A program made the translations under genes and the position numbers. The notes under the pieces are model-generated. The model ran no database searches. It had not been told where the DNA came from and saw nothing but the letters and a program-made list of their open reading frames with translations. Positions 8,450-21,021 of a DNA stretch of 64,000 nucleotides are shown piece after piece. Positions within the stretch are counted from its first letter, which is position 1; every line of letters begins with the position of its first letter. The DNA is from Brevundimonas lutea. GTDB taxonomy: Bacteria > Pseudomonadota > Alphaproteobacteria > Caulobacterales > Caulobacteraceae. The stretch lies in NCBI RefSeq assembly GCF_003704105.1, contig NZ_QUOQ01000005.1:248001-312000 (forward strand), read 5' to 3'.

Positions 8450-8989
8450 ATGAGGGTGTCCGTGCTCGGTGTGATAGGGGCGGCCTTCTTCGGCGTCGCA
8501 TCACCCGCCGCCGCCGAAATTACCGAGCAGTGGGACGACGGCTTCGTGGTCAGCCACAGCTTCGAGACCGCCGCGACGCCGCTTGAGGCCTACGCCCTGA
8601 CGGGCCAGCCCGCCCGGTGGTGGAGCGACGCCCACAGCTGGTCGGGCGACGCCGAAAACTTTTCGATGGAACTCAAGCCCGGCGGCTGTTTCTGCGAGCG
8701 GCTCAGCGACGCCGACAACATGCTCGACGGGGGCGCGCGTCACGGTACCGTGGCCATGGCCTGGCCCGGCCGACGCCTGGTGATCGACGCCGCGCTCGGA
8801 CCCATGCTGGGCCTGTCGTCGGCGGGCTGGCTCAGTTTTGACTATGAGACGCTGGAGACGGGCGGAACCCGGGTGATCGTCACCTACCGGGTGGAAGGCC
8901 ACGGCCTGGGCGCCCTGTCCGGGCCCGTCGACGGCGTCATCGGCCAGCAGGTTGCGGCGCTGAAAGCCGCGCTGGACGCCGAAGACTAG
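8450..8989 (+). CDS. Secreted SRPBCC/START-fold protein
   Basis: This 179-residue protein has a signal peptide (about residues 1-21, ending SPAAA) followed by a domain resembling the SRPBCC hydrophobic-ligand-binding fold. Features are HSFETAATPLEAYALTGQPARWW at its start, a central GGCFCERL, and a VTYRVEGHGLGALSGPVDGVIGQQVAALKAAL C-terminal helix. The ligand is unknown. The ATG at 8450 has GGGGGAG 5-6 nt upstream and is preferred over a GTG two codons earlier. It is convergent with glmS, 7 nt apart. Confidence 0.75.
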   Translation: MRVSVLGVIGAAFFGVASPAAAEITEQWDDGFVVSHSFETAATPLEAYALTGQPARWWSDAHSWSGDAENFSMELKPGGCFCERLSDADNMLDGGARHGTVAMAWPGRRLVIDAALGPMLGLSSAGWLSFDYETLETGGTRVIVTYRVEGHGLGALSGPVDGVIGQQVAALKAALDAED

Positions 8990-8996
8990 CGGTGCC

Positions 8997-10814
<1,818 letters not shown>

Positions 10815-11016
10815 GGAAAACACCTCTCACTGGGGACGCGACGCGCCTGCGACCGCTTGGCACGGCGACGTCTTCGGGTCTATGCCGCTGCTCCGCGCGG
10901 CTCACCCGGAAAAGGGGAGCGACCCGATACGCGATTGAGGCGTTAGGGGCATCTGAAAAGGCGTTTCGCAAGGTTTCGCTGCGGCTTTCGCGGCGACCCG
11001 GCGAAGAGGAGGGATC
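10815..11016. other. glmS-glmM divergent intergenic region
   Basis: These 202 bp separate two divergent starts of the same pathway and must hold both promoters. No clear riboswitch-like or glmS-ribozyme-like element was recognised, and no convincing -35/-10 pair could be assigned. The only clear signals are the two ribosome sites: GAGAGG for glmS and AGGAGG for glmM. Confidence 0.5.
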
Positions 11017-12366
11017 TTGGCTCAGCGTCGCTACTTCGGCACGGACGGCATTCGCGGCCGCTCCAACAGCCACCCCATGACAGCCGAGGTCGCTCTGCGC
11101 GTCGGTCTGGCAGCCGGCAAGATGTTCATGTCGTCGGACGACCGGCGCCATCTGGTGGTGATCGGCAAGGACACCCGCCTGTCTGGTTACATGATCGAAC
11201 CCGCCCTGGTCGCCGGCTTCGCTTCGGTCGGCATGGACGTGCTGACCTTCGGCCCCCTGCCCACGCCCGGCGTAGCGATGATGACCCGGTCGATGCGGGC
11301 CGACCTCGGCGTGATGATCTCGGCGTCGCACAACACCTGGCAGGACAACGGCATCAAGCTGTTCGGTCCAGACGGCTACAAGCTGTCGGACGATCGCGAA
11401 GCCGAAATCGAGGCTCTGATGGACGAGGATCTGACCCAGGGCCTGGCCCCGGCCGAGAAGCTGGGAAGGGTCAAGCGGATCGACGACAGCCAGGCCCGCT
11501 ATGTCGAGATCGCCAAGGCGACCTTCCCCCGCCGCCTGAGCCTCTCGGGCCTGCGTGTCGCCGTCGACTGCGCCAACGGGGCGGGATATCGGGTCGCCCC
11601 GACCGTGCTTCACGAACTGGGCGCCGAGGTCTTCCCGGTGGGCGTCGAGCCCAACGGCATGAACATCAACGCCGAATGCGGCTCGACTCACCCCCAGGCC
11701 CTGGCCGACGCGGTGCGCACCTACCGCGCCGACATCGGCATCGCCCTGGACGGGGACGCCGACCGGGTGGCCATCTGCGACGAGCGCGGCCAGATCGTCG
11801 ACGGAGACCAGATCATGGCCCTGATCGCCAAGCACTGGCAGCGCCAGGAGCTGCTGACCGGCGGCGGCGTGGTCGCCACCGTTATGTCGAACCTGGGGCT
11901 CGAGCGCACCCTCAAGGACGCCGGGCTAAGCCTGGAGCGCACCGCCGTCGGCGACCGCTATGTCATGGAGCGGATGCGCAAGGGCGGTTTCAACCTCGGT
12001 GGCGAACAGTCGGGCCACATCATCCTGGCCGACCACGCGCCGACCGGCGACGGCCTGCTGGCCGCGCTTCAGGTGCTGGCCGTGTTGGTCGAGAGCGAGA
12101 AACCCATGAGCGAGCTGGCCCGCCAGTTCGAGCCCGTGCCGCAGGTTCTCGAGAACGTCCGCCATGCCGGCGGCCAACCGTTGGAGGCCGACAAGGTGCG
12201 CGCCGCCATCACCGCCGGCGAGCAGCGGCTCAACGGTTCGGGTCGGGTCGTGGTGCGCGCCTCGGGCACCGAGCCGCTGATCCGCATCATGGCCGAGGGC
12301 GACGACGCCGCCTTGGTCAGGACCATCGTCAAGGACATCGCCCAGGCTGTTAAGACCGCCGGCTGA
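11017..12366 (+). CDS. glmM: Phosphoglucosamine mutase
   Basis: GlmM converts glucosamine-6-phosphate to glucosamine-1-phosphate. The 449-residue product begins [16 protein letters not shown], carries the phosphoserine loop ISASHN (Ser near 104), the metal-binding DGDADR at about 245-250, the sugar-binding GGEQSGHII and the C-terminal phosphate-binding [12 protein letters not shown]. It starts at TTG 11017, with AGGAGG 4 nt upstream; no ATG or GTG lies nearby in frame. It is convergent with the FAD/NAD(P) gene, 6 nt away. Confidence 0.96.
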   Translation: MAQRRYFGTDGIRGRSNSHPMTAEVALRVGLAAGKMFMSSDDRRHLVVIGKDTRLSGYMIEPALVAGFASVGMDVLTFGPLPTPGVAMMTRSMRADLGVMISASHNTWQDNGIKLFGPDGYKLSDDREAEIEALMDEDLTQGLAPAEKLGRVKRIDDSQARYVEIAKATFPRRLSLSGLRVAVDCANGAGYRVAPTVLHELGAEVFPVGVEPNGMNINAECGSTHPQALADAVRTYRADIGIALDGDADRVAICDERGQIVDGDQIMALIAKHWQRQELLTGGGVVATVMSNLGLERTLKDAGLSLERTAVGDRYVMERMRKGGFNLGGEQSGHIILADHAPTGDGLLAALQVLAVLVESEKPMSELARQFEPVPQVLENVRHAGGQPLEADKVRAAITAGEQRLNGSGRVVVRASGTEPLIRIMAEGDDAALVRTIVKDIAQAVKTAG

Positions 12367-12372
12367 GGCGGC

Positions 12373-13677
12373 TCAGCCGGGCGTCAGCCGCGCCGTCAGA
12401 TCCTCGATCCGCTCGCGGATATCCGGCACGGCCACGGTCTCCCAGAAGGCGGCGAGCGCTGGCGGGCCCAGCACGAAGATGCGGTCGCTCGCCCGCCCCC
12501 GGGCATCAATCAGTCGGCCCTCGGCGTCCACGTCCAGGCCCAGCCTGAGCGGGTCCGGCCGCGCAAGTCCTTGCGCGATCAGGGCGCGCGTGAAAGGCTC
12601 GGCTGATCGGGTGGGGTCGTGGCCTGGACCGGTGCAGTCGATCAACCGATCCGTCGGTCGGGTCTGGCTGGCGGTGTGACCCCGGGGCCGCCAGCGCACT
12701 TCCAGCCCGCCGCGTCGAGCCTCGACAGTCTCCAACCGCCCGGCCCGCACCACCAGCCGATCCTCGGCCATCAGCGCCTCGATCCGGCGGGCGGGCTCAG
12801 GCGCGATCCGGTGCCGATGCACATCCCACCACGGGCGCAGGTGCCGGAGGAAGCGGCTGCGCTCGGCCCCGGTCAGTTCGCCCCATAGCCGCGCATTCAG
12901 GCTGCGCAGCCGATCCATGGTCACGCCCCAGCCCTCCGCGCGGACGTGCCTGCGCTCCGTGGCGAGCCGCGTCGACAGCGGTCCCGGCGCGACGGCGCGG
13001 GGTTCGACGCGGGGCTGATTGGCGTCGTGCGGTCGGGGCATGAGGCCGCGGCGCGAGATGACCAGCGCCCGACCTAGCCAACCGCGGTCCTCCAGCATCA
13101 GCATGACGTCGATCATGGTCAGGCCGGACCCGACGATCACCACTTCATCGGACGGCCGCACGACGTCCAGCGCGCCCGGCGCCCAGGGGTCGGCGATGAT
13201 CAGGTTCGGGTCCTGGCCGGGTCGCGCGGTCCGGGGCGGAGGATTGCCGGTGGCCAGCACCACGGCGCGCGCCGCCAGCCGCGAGCCGTCGGCGAGAATC
13301 ACTTCCCCGTCGTCGAGGCCCTTCGCTTCGCCCCGCACGATCTGCAGCCGATCGGCGTGCTTGGCCTGGGCGGTGGCCAGGCGGGACCGGACGTATTCGC
13401 CATAGACCCGGCGCGGCGCGAAGCCCTCCGGGTCGGCCAATTCCGGATGGGTCTCCTCCAGCCAGTCGACGAAATCCCGGGGCTGGTCGGCGCGCGCGCT
13501 CATCCGCCCCGAGCGCACGTTCAGCAGGTGGGAGGCGAAGGGGGTGGAATAGGCCACGCCGAGGCCCGCCCGATCGCCGCGTTCGATAAGCGCGACGTCA
13601 GCGCCGGATTCCGCCAGGCGCGCGGCCAGCATGGCGCCCGAGAATCCGCCCCCGATGATCGCCACGCGATCGTTCAC
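12373..13677 (-). CDS. FAD/NAD(P)-binding protein (NAD_binding_9 type)
   Basis: This 434-residue flavoprotein has an N-terminal Rossmann motif, AIIGGGFSGAMLA, with an ADVALIERGD second strand. It has the family-typical GLGVAYSTPFASHLLNVRSGRMSA segment, a VVLATGNPPP motif and a second nucleotide-binding VVIVGSGLTMIDVMLML. This matches the FAD/NAD(P)-binding family related to HI0933/COG4529. The reaction is unknown. It starts at GTG 13677 behind a G-rich tract. It is divergent from the small pentapeptide-like gene and convergent with glmM. Confidence 0.82.
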   Translation of the reverse strand: MNDRVAIIGGGFSGAMLAARLAESGADVALIERGDRAGLGVAYSTPFASHLLNVRSGRMSARADQPRDFVDWLEETHPELADPEGFAPRRVYGEYVRSRLATAQAKHADRLQIVRGEAKGLDDGEVILADGSRLAARAVVLATGNPPPRTARPGQDPNLIIADPWAPGALDVVRPSDEVVIVGSGLTMIDVMLMLEDRGWLGRALVISRRGLMPRPHDANQPRVEPRAVAPGPLSTRLATERRHVRAEGWGVTMDRLRSLNARLWGELTGAERSRFLRHLRPWWDVHRHRIAPEPARRIEALMAEDRLVVRAGRLETVEARRGGLEVRWRPRGHTASQTRPTDRLIDCTGPGHDPTRSAEPFTRALIAQGLARPDPLRLGLDVDAEGRLIDARGRASDRIFVLGPPALAAFWETVAVPDIRERIEDLTARLTPG

Positions 13678-13692
13678 TCAACCCCCCCCGCG

Positions 13693-13709
13693 TTCGCCCT
13701 CAGGGCGAA
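13693..13709. promoter_or_regulatory. Perfect 7-bp inverted repeat in a divergent intergenic region
   Basis: The sequence TTCGCCC-TCA-GGGCGAA lies 16 nt upstream of the flavoprotein GTG, within the 202-bp divergent region. It could be an operator or a leader hairpin for the flavoprotein mRNA. No regulator is adjacent, and no T-run follows on either side. Confidence 0.35.
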
Positions 13710-13879
13710 ATTCAAGCGGAGCCGTTGTCGATGTCGTAAGCCCGGACGTCAATGCGACATCAGGCTTAACATCCGAAATTCAACGCTTTGTGAGCCGCGA
13801 GCGCGCCTTCAAAGCCGTCACGGGTTGCGTCACGGCGCAAGCCCGGTCAGACAGCGCCGACCGCAGGGAGACCGGAACA

Positions 13880-14173
13880 ATGGCCGATTTCAAGAACCAG
13901 ACGTTCACCGACCAGACCATCGATCTGGACGGCAACGGCTATTCCGCCTGCACATTTGTCGGCTGCACGCTGCGCTTCTCCGGCGGCGGCGGGGTCCAGC
14001 TGGATGGCTGTCGTTTCGAGCGATGCAATCTGGCCCTGGACGGGGCTGCGGCCAACACGATCGGGTATCTGACTTCAATCCACGCCGGTCTGGGCGACTG
14101 GGGCCGGACCACCGTGGCCAATCTGTGCGCCACCATCCAGGGCGGAACGCCGACGAAGCCGCCCGCCGGCTGA
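13880..14173 (+). CDS. Small pentapeptide-repeat-like protein, unknown function
   Basis: The 97-residue protein has no signal peptide. Its core (YSACTFVGCTLRFSGGGGVQLDGCRFERCNLAL) has the five-residue periodicity of a right-handed beta-helix (pentapeptide repeat), with Cys in place of the usual Ala. GGGAG precedes the ATG by 9 nt. A second half, SIHAGLGDWGRTTVANLCATIQGG, is unlike known domains. Function is unknown; the repeat is short for a DNA-mimic pentapeptide protein. Confidence 0.65.
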   Translation: MADFKNQTFTDQTIDLDGNGYSACTFVGCTLRFSGGGGVQLDGCRFERCNLALDGAAANTIGYLTSIHAGLGDWGRTTVANLCATIQGGTPTKPPAG

Positions 14174-14198
14174 TCCACCCGGAACAACGCCTGTCGCG

Positions 14199-14792
14199 TC
14201 AGTGAGCCGTCGGCCGATCGGCCTCGGACGCCGCCTCAGCCTGACCGTCGTGACGGCCTTCGCAGAATTCCTCGATCATCTTGGCGTTGAAGGCCGGCAG
14301 GTCGTCGGGACAGCGGCTGGTCACCAGCCCTTCGTCGACCACCACCTCTTCGTTGACCACTTCGGCGCCGGCGTTCTTGAGGTCCAGGCGGATGGTTTCA
14401 TAGGCCGTCATCTTGCGACCCTCGGCCACGCCCGCGTCGATCAGCACCCACGGCGCGTGGCAGATTGCGGCGACCGGCTTGCCGGCGTCGAAGAAGGCGC
14501 GGACAAAGGCGATGGCCTTTTCGCTGCCGCGCAGCTGGTCCGGATTGGCCACCCCGCCGGGCAGCAGGAGGCCGTGGTAACGACCGGCGTCGGTCTCCTC
14601 CAGGGTCTTGTCGACCGTCACCTTGTCGCCGGGGGTCAGGTGATTGAAGCCCTGGATCTGGCCGGACTTCAGGCTGACCACCTCCACCATGGCGCCCTCG
14701 CCTTTGAGGGCCTTCACCGGGTCGGTCAGTTCGATCAGTTCGACGCCGTCGGTGGCGAGGACGGCGATGGTCTTGCCGGACAGTCGGGCCAT
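14199..14792 (-). CDS. DJ-1/PfpI-family protein (YhbO-like)
   Basis: The product is 197 residues with the class-I amidotransferase-like fold. Features are KTIAVLATDGVELIELTDP at the N-terminus, the acidic GLLLPGG loop and the nucleophile elbow AAICHAPWVLIDAG with the conserved Cys-His pair. The family includes PfpI, YhbO and related deglycase/chaperone proteins, and its stress-linked activity is debated. The ATG at 14792 has AAGGAG 7 nt upstream, so the 37 extra residues of the longer frame are excluded. It is divergent from the secreted coiled-coil gene. Confidence 0.88.
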   Translation of the reverse strand: MARLSGKTIAVLATDGVELIELTDPVKALKGEGAMVEVVSLKSGQIQGFNHLTPGDKVTVDKTLEETDAGRYHGLLLPGGVANPDQLRGSEKAIAFVRAFFDAGKPVAAICHAPWVLIDAGVAEGRKMTAYETIRLDLKNAGAEVVNEEVVVDEGLVTSRCPDDLPAFNAKMIEEFCEGRHDGQAEAASEADRPTAH

Positions 14793-14901
14793 GGAAGGTC
14801 TCCTTGGGTTCGAGAATGGGATGAGGCCGCGACAACCCGCCACCGGGCCCGAGGTTGCGGCCAAGCTTGGCGATCCGCCGCGCCGGGTCCATCTTCCGGT
14901 C

Positions 14902-15291
14902 ATGAAGACCGTCCTCCTCCTCGCCGGACTGATCGCCGCAAGCGCGGGGCCCGCAACGGCACAGGCGTATCGCGATCCCCTGCCGTGGAGCGGGGGCGTG
15001 ACCGCCGCCCCCGGCTACATCGCCGATCGCCAGCGGCTGGAGATGGATCGCCTGCGCGCCCGCGCCGACGCCAACCGATACGAGGCCGACCGCAACCGCT
15101 TCGAGTCGCAGCTGACCATCCAGGACCTTCGCGCCCGCCGCCAGCCGGCCCCGGCCGCCGAGCCCTCGGTTCGCATCCTGCGCTCGCCGGAAGATGAGCG
15201 CGCCGCGCGGGAAGCCGCTACCGCCCGCCGCGAAACGGTCCAGGGACAGACCGCCCAGATCGACACCTGGCTGGATCGCGGCGACGACTGA
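14902..15291 (+). CDS. Secreted charged helical protein, unknown function
   Basis: The 129-residue protein has a signal peptide (about 1-22, ending ATAQA). A long charged, probably coiled-coil stretch follows ([30 protein letters not shown] region). No domain is recognised. The ribosome site is weak. The gene sits 47 nt before mutL on the same strand and may be cotranscribed with it, though no functional link is evident. Confidence 0.65.
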   Translation: MKTVLLLAGLIAASAGPATAQAYRDPLPWSGGVTAAPGYIADRQRLEMDRLRARADANRYEADRNRFESQLTIQDLRARRQPAPAAEPSVRILRSPEDERAAREAATARRETVQGQTAQIDTWLDRGDD

Positions 15292-15338
15292 GCGGCGCTG
15301 GGATACAGGCGCTGCAACCTGCTACCCTCCCGACTCGC

Positions 15339-17180
<1,842 letters not shown>

Positions 17181-17183
17181 CCG

Positions 17184-17996
17184 ATGACGACCGCTCGCCT
17201 GATCTCCCTCGCCCTCACCCTTGTTCTGCTGGGCGGCTGCGCGGGCATGATCCGCGACCGGGTCTTCCTGCCGTCCCGTATGGCCGAGACTCCCGCCTGG
17301 ACCCGCGCGCCCGAGCCGGTCAACGTCAGCACGGCCGACGGCCTGACCCTGAGCGGCCTCTATTGGGCGCCTCAGTCGCCGCATCGGGACATCGTCGTCT
17401 ATTTCCACGGCAACGGCGGTAATCTGAACCGCGACGGCGCCTATGCAGAGCCGCTGGCCGCCGACGGACGCGGCCTGCTGATGACCAGCTATCGCGGTTA
17501 CTCCGGCAACCCCGGCCGGCCGACCGAGGTGGGCCTTTCCGCCGACGCCGACGCCTTCCTGGCCGAGGCGCGTCGCCGCCTCCCTTCCGGCGGAAAGCTC
17601 TATCTGTTCGGCCATTCGCTGGGCGGAGCGGTCGCGCTCAGCCTCGCGTCCCGCGCCCCGGTCGATGGGGTCGCCACCCTGGGGACGTTCGGGGCCATCG
17701 GCGATCTGGCCCCCGTGATCGTGCGCGGCGTCATGCCCGATCGCTTCGACAATCGTCAGGCCATTCGTCGCGCCACCGCGCCCGTCACCCTGTTGCACGG
17801 CACCGCCGACCCGATTGTCCCCTTCACCGCCGCCGAACAGCTCCGCGACGCTTCGGGCGGCGCCGCTAGGGTCGTTCCCCTCCCCGGCGCCGACCACCAT
17901 CCCTCGATGACCCGCCTCGCGCCAATGGTCTGGAGTGCTCTGGAGGGGGGTGCGGAGATCGACCTGGCTACGGAGCCCGACACAACGCGGCAGTAA
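17184..17996 (+). CDS. Alpha/beta hydrolase lipoprotein (BEM46-like)
   Basis: The 270-residue protein has a lipoprotein signal ending LLGGC (Cys about 19), then an alpha/beta-hydrolase fold. Features are the oxyanion-hole FHGNGGN, nucleophile Ser145 in GHSLGG, Asp in LLHGTADPIVP and His in GADHHPS. The closest type is the BEM46/YqkD-like peptidase-esterase group; the substrate is unknown. It starts 3 nt after mutL stops and is therefore cotranscribed, probably by position only. Confidence 0.85.
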   Translation: MTTARLISLALTLVLLGGCAGMIRDRVFLPSRMAETPAWTRAPEPVNVSTADGLTLSGLYWAPQSPHRDIVVYFHGNGGNLNRDGAYAEPLAADGRGLLMTSYRGYSGNPGRPTEVGLSADADAFLAEARRRLPSGGKLYLFGHSLGGAVALSLASRAPVDGVATLGTFGAIGDLAPVIVRGVMPDRFDNRQAIRRATAPVTLLHGTADPIVPFTAAEQLRDASGGAARVVPLPGADHHPSMTRLAPMVWSALEGGAEIDLATEPDTTRQ

Positions 17997-18021
17997 GCGG
18001 CCCGCTTCGCCAGATCAGGGC

Positions 18022-18444
18022 TCAGCCCGCTTCGGCGGCCGCAGCCATGTCGCGTTCGATCAATCGTTCGCGCACCTCGGCGGGTGCCGCCTCGGCCCAA
18101 CTCAGCAGCTTGTCCAGCACAGGGCACAGGGACTGGCCCCACTCGGTCAGGTGATACTCCACCTTCGGCGGCACCTGGGGGTGAACGATGCGGCCGACGA
18201 CGCCATCCTGTTCGAGCTGGCGCAGCTGCTGGATCAGCATCTTCTGCGAAACACCCGGTATGGCCCTCTCGAGTTCAGAGAACCGGCGCACGTTCGACCC
18301 GAACAGCTGGAACAGGATCACCAGCTTCCATCGGCCCTCCAGAATCCGGATCACGTTCTGGGCGCTCTGCGCCGCTGTTTGGGGCGTGTAGGTCTCGCGA
18401 TCACCTTTCGGTGGGTACCTTACTTTTTTGTCTGTACTTGCCAT
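18022..18444 (-). CDS. HxlR-family transcriptional regulator
   Basis: The 140-residue winged-helix regulator has the HxlR signature: RILEGRWKLVILFQLFGSNVRRFSELERAIPGVSQKMLIQQLRQLEQDGVV, then VEYHLTEWGQSL. The ATG at 18444 is chosen because homology begins just after it; its ribosome site is weak. It is divergent from an NTF2-like/SDR pair across 55 bp, a common arrangement in which HxlR controls adjacent redox genes. It lacks the N-terminal Cys used for sensing by some members. Confidence 0.88.
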   Translation of the reverse strand: MASTDKKVRYPPKGDRETYTPQTAAQSAQNVIRILEGRWKLVILFQLFGSNVRRFSELERAIPGVSQKMLIQQLRQLEQDGVVGRIVHPQVPPKVEYHLTEWGQSLCPVLDKLLSWAEAAPAEVRERLIERDMAAAAEAG

Positions 18445-18499
18445 TCGGCGAGCGTATTTCCAGTTTGGATCGAACGCAACGATCAAGCCGGAGCCACCG

Positions 18500-18829
18500 A
18501 TGATCGACGATCTGCCCAAACCGATTTCCGACTATGTCCAGGCCAATGCCCGGCTCGATCTCGACGGGATGCTGCGACCTTTCGCACCGGATGCTGTCGT
18601 GCGGGACGACGGCGGGCGTCATGTGGGGACCGAGGCGCTGCGGCGCTGGATCCAGGACGCGACGATCGCCAGCGCCGCCATCTTCACGCCGGACACCGTG
18701 CGCCATCAGGACGGTCTGGTGGTCCTCGAAGGGCCGACGCACGGTAATTTCGCCGGCAGTCCCCTCCGCTTCACCCTGCGCTTCGGCATCGACGACGAGC
18801 ACATCCGCTCGCTGGACGTCTCGCTGTGA
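18500..18829 (+). CDS. NTF2/SnoaL-like protein
   Basis: The 109-residue protein has the cystatin-like alpha+beta cone of NTF2-like proteins: DYVQANARLDLDGMLRPFAPDAVVRDDGGRHVG, RRWIQDA and FTLRFGIDDEHIRSLDV. Such proteins serve as small isomerases or binding domains. CGGAG lies 6 nt before the ATG. Its TGA overlaps the GTG start of the SDR by 4 nt, which points to translational coupling and a shared role under the divergent HxlR regulator. Confidence 0.82.
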   Translation: MIDDLPKPISDYVQANARLDLDGMLRPFAPDAVVRDDGGRHVGTEALRRWIQDATIASAAIFTPDTVRHQDGLVVLEGPTHGNFAGSPLRFTLRFGIDDEHIRSLDVSL

Positions 18830-19613
18830 GCGCGCGCATCGACCCTTTGGAGTTCGCCGACCGGCGCGTGCTGGTCACCGCCGGGACCAAGGGCGCGGGT
18901 CGGGCGACCGTCGAGCGGTTCGTCGCGGGAGGCGCTCGGGTCCTGACGACCGCCCGAGCCGCCCCACCCACGCCATCCGCCGCCGTTTTCGTCCCGGCCG
19001 ACCTGACCAAGACCGAAGGCTGCGAGGCCGTGGCCCGGGCGGTTGCTGACCAGCTGGGCGGTGTGGACATTGTGGTCCACGGCTGGGAGGCTCGTCCGCG
19101 CCGTCGGGCGGCTTCATGGCCCTGACCGACGACCACTGGCAGGCCGAACTGGATCTGAACCTGATGCCGGCGGTCCGCCTGGATCGTCTGCTCGCCCCCC
19201 AGATGATCGACCGGGGGTTCGGCTCCATCGTTCACGTCTCGTCCATCCAGCGCACCCTGCCGCTTCCCGAGTCGACGACGGCCTATGCCGCGGCCAAGGC
19301 GGCGCTCTCGGTCTACAGCAAGGCGCTCTCCAAGGAACTCGGCCCTCGCGGCGTGCGGGTGAATGTCGTTTCTCCCGGGTGGATCGCCAGCGAGGCGTCG
19401 ACCGCCCTTCTCCAAAGGATCGCGGACGGAACGGGCGGCGACATCGAGGACGCTCGTCAGAGCGTGCTGGCGGCGTTGGGCGGTATTCCCCTGGGCCGCG
19501 CGGCTGAGCCGTCGGAGGTCGCCGAACTGATCGCCTTCCTCGCTTCCGACCGCGCGGCCGCGATTCACGGAGGCGAATACGTCATAGACGGCGGGACCAT
19601 CCCAACCCGCTGA
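18826..19613 (+). pseudogene. SDR-family oxidoreductase, broken by an apparent 1-nt deletion
   Basis: Two overlapping reading frames together make one short-chain dehydrogenase. The first (from GTG 18826) has the N-terminal Rossmann region VLVTAGTKGAGRATVERF and runs to VDIVVH. The second resumes as [19 protein letters not shown], then carries the catalytic YAAAK and NVVSPGWI and ends at 19613. The junction at 19081-19083 fits loss of a single base in the codon after VVH, where one Val or similar residue is expected. It is either a genuine frameshift mutation or a sequence error; the rest of the gene is intact. The start is coupled to the NTF2-like gene by a GTGA overlap. Confidence 0.8.
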
Positions 19614-19672
19614 ACGCGACATCCCTATCGCTTCAGGAGGCGGACGCCGCGCCGCCCTGCTAATAGGCTGTC

Positions 19673-20140
19673 ATGCCCTCCATCCTGTTCGTCTGCCTCG
19701 GCAACATCTGTCGCTCGCCCCTGGCCGAGGCGGCCCTGCGGGAGGCCGCGCGCCGCCGCGATCTCGACCTGACCCTAGACTCCGCCGGGACCGGGGACTG
19801 GCATGCGGGCGAGCCGCCGGATCCGCGCGCCGTCGCCGTGGCGGCGCGGCATGGCGCAGACATCTCGGGCCTGCGCGCCCGTCAGGTGACGCCGGGCGAC
19901 TTCATTCGCTTCGATCACATCGTGGCGCTGGACCACGACAACCTCGAAAACCTGCGCCGCCTCGCCCCGGCCGACGCGACCGCCCGCCTCAGCCTGCTGC
20001 TCGACCACGTGCCCGGCCGCGAGGGGCAGGCGGTGGCCGATCCCTGGTTCGGGGCGGCCGAGGGCTTCGACGTGACCTGGGCCGAGGTCACCGCCGCCGC
20101 CGAAGGCCTTCTGGACGGGGTGCTCAAGCCCCGCCGGTGA
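19673..20140 (+). CDS. Low-molecular-weight protein-tyrosine phosphatase
   Basis: The 155-residue cytoplasmic phosphatase has the P-loop CLGNICRS (nucleophile Cys8, Arg14) at the N-terminus and the general acid Asp near 123 in DPWFG. These are all the catalytic residues of the LMW-PTP family. Substrates may be phosphotyrosine proteins or, as in some relatives, arsenate; the canonical DPxF loop favours phosphatase. Its last 17 bp overlap the convergent membrane gene. Confidence 0.93.
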   Translation: MPSILFVCLGNICRSPLAEAALREAARRRDLDLTLDSAGTGDWHAGEPPDPRAVAVAARHGADISGLRARQVTPGDFIRFDHIVALDHDNLENLRRLAPADATARLSLLLDHVPGREGQAVADPWFGAAEGFDVTWAEVTAAAEGLLDGVLKPRR

Positions 20141-20417
20141 TCCGCGCCCAGATACGGCGGCGCGCCTCGAAGACGGTGACACCCAGGGCCGCCGCGCAGG
20201 TCCAGAACAGCGCCTCGGTCGCCAGGGCCGCGACGATGGCCAGGACGAAGATCGTCCCGCGCGTGGCGTCCATCCACAGCCCGACGCCCAGCGCGATCCA
20301 GGCCGAGACGGCGGCGACGGCCAGCAGCGCCGCCAGGGTCCACAGCCAGCGGCGACCGCGCCGGGCCAGCCCAGGCTTGTCGGTGGCGGCTTCTGCGGCG
20401 AGGGGTTCGGTGGTCAT
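20124..20417 (-). CDS. Small two-helix membrane protein, unknown function
   Basis: The 97-residue product has a charged N-terminus (KPGLARRGRR) and two transmembrane segments, WLWTLAALLAVAAVSAWIALGVGLWM and GTIFVLAIVAALATEALFWTCAAA. AAAGGA precedes the ATG by 8 nt. No domain is recognised. It converges on the phosphatase with a 17-bp overlap and is divergent from the ECF sigma gene. Confidence 0.7.
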   Translation of the reverse strand: MTTEPLAAEAATDKPGLARRGRRWLWTLAALLAVAAVSAWIALGVGLWMDATRGTIFVLAIVAALATEALFWTCAAALGVTVFEARRRIWARITGGA

Positions 20418-20451
20418 GGCGTGTCCTTTCCGGTGAAAATCGGGTCTCGCC

Positions 20452-21021
20452 GTGAAAGTCTCGGGCCGTCAGAGAGTCTTTCATCCCGAGGTCGAACTTT
20501 CTGCACGGAGACGCCCCCTGAAGCGGGATCGGGATTTCGAGGCGGTGATGGCGGCGCACGGCGGCATGCTGGCGCGCATCGCCTCGGCCTATGAGGCCGA
20601 CCGCGCCCGGCGCGAGGAGCTGGTTCAGGAGATGCTCCTGGCCGTCTGGCGCGCTTTGCCCCGGTTTCGCGGCGAGGCGCCGGTCAAGGCCTTCATCGCC
20701 CGTGTCGCCCACAACCGCGCCGTCACCCATGTCGCCCGCGAGGCCGCCGAGCCGCGCCGCCAGCCATTGGACGAGGCCGCCCCCTCCGACGCCCCCGATC
20801 CGCATCAGGCGGCCGAGGCGGCCGACATGCAGGCGCGGCTGGCCGAGGCGGTGCGCGCCCTGCCGCTGTCCCTGCGCCAGCCGGCCCTGCTGACCCTGGA
20901 AGGCTTCGCCCCGGCCGAGATCGCCGATCTGCTGGGCCTGAACGCCAACACCGTCTCGATCCGCCTGACCCGCGCCAAGGCCGCCCTGCGCGCCCGACTG
21001 AACCCGGAGCTCCAGCCATGA
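20452..21021 (+). CDS. ECF-type RNA polymerase sigma factor
   Basis: The region-2 core is DFEAVMAAHGGMLARIASAYEADRARREELVQEMLLAVWRALPRFRG, and the region-4 helix-turn-helix is LTLEGFAPAEIADLLGLNANTVSIRLTRAKAAL. Together they identify an ECF sigma of about 160-190 residues. The start is uncertain. GTG 20452 has no ribosome site and lies inside an inverted repeat. A non-standard CTG at 20518 has GGAG 7 nt upstream and would give 167 residues. GTG 20545 and ATG 20548 are also possible. The next gene overlaps by ATGA and is the likely anti-sigma partner. Confidence 0.85.
   Translation: MKVSGRQRVFHPEVELSARRRPLKRDRDFEAVMAAHGGMLARIASAYEADRARREELVQEMLLAVWRALPRFRGEAPVKAFIARVAHNRAVTHVAREAAEPRRQPLDEAAPSDAPDPHQAAEAADMQARLAEAVRALPLSLRQPALLTLEGFAPAEIADLLGLNANTVSIRLTRAKAALRARLNPELQP
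20453..20483. promoter_or_regulatory. Inverted repeat in the presumed 5' region of the sigma gene
   Basis: TGAAAG-TCTC at 20453-20462 pairs with GAGA-GT-CTTTCA at 20472-20483 around a 9-nt loop, with a 2-nt bulge. If translation starts downstream (for example at 20518), this is a leader hairpin or an operator for autoregulation. If it starts at 20452, the repeat is coding. Confidence 0.35.
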
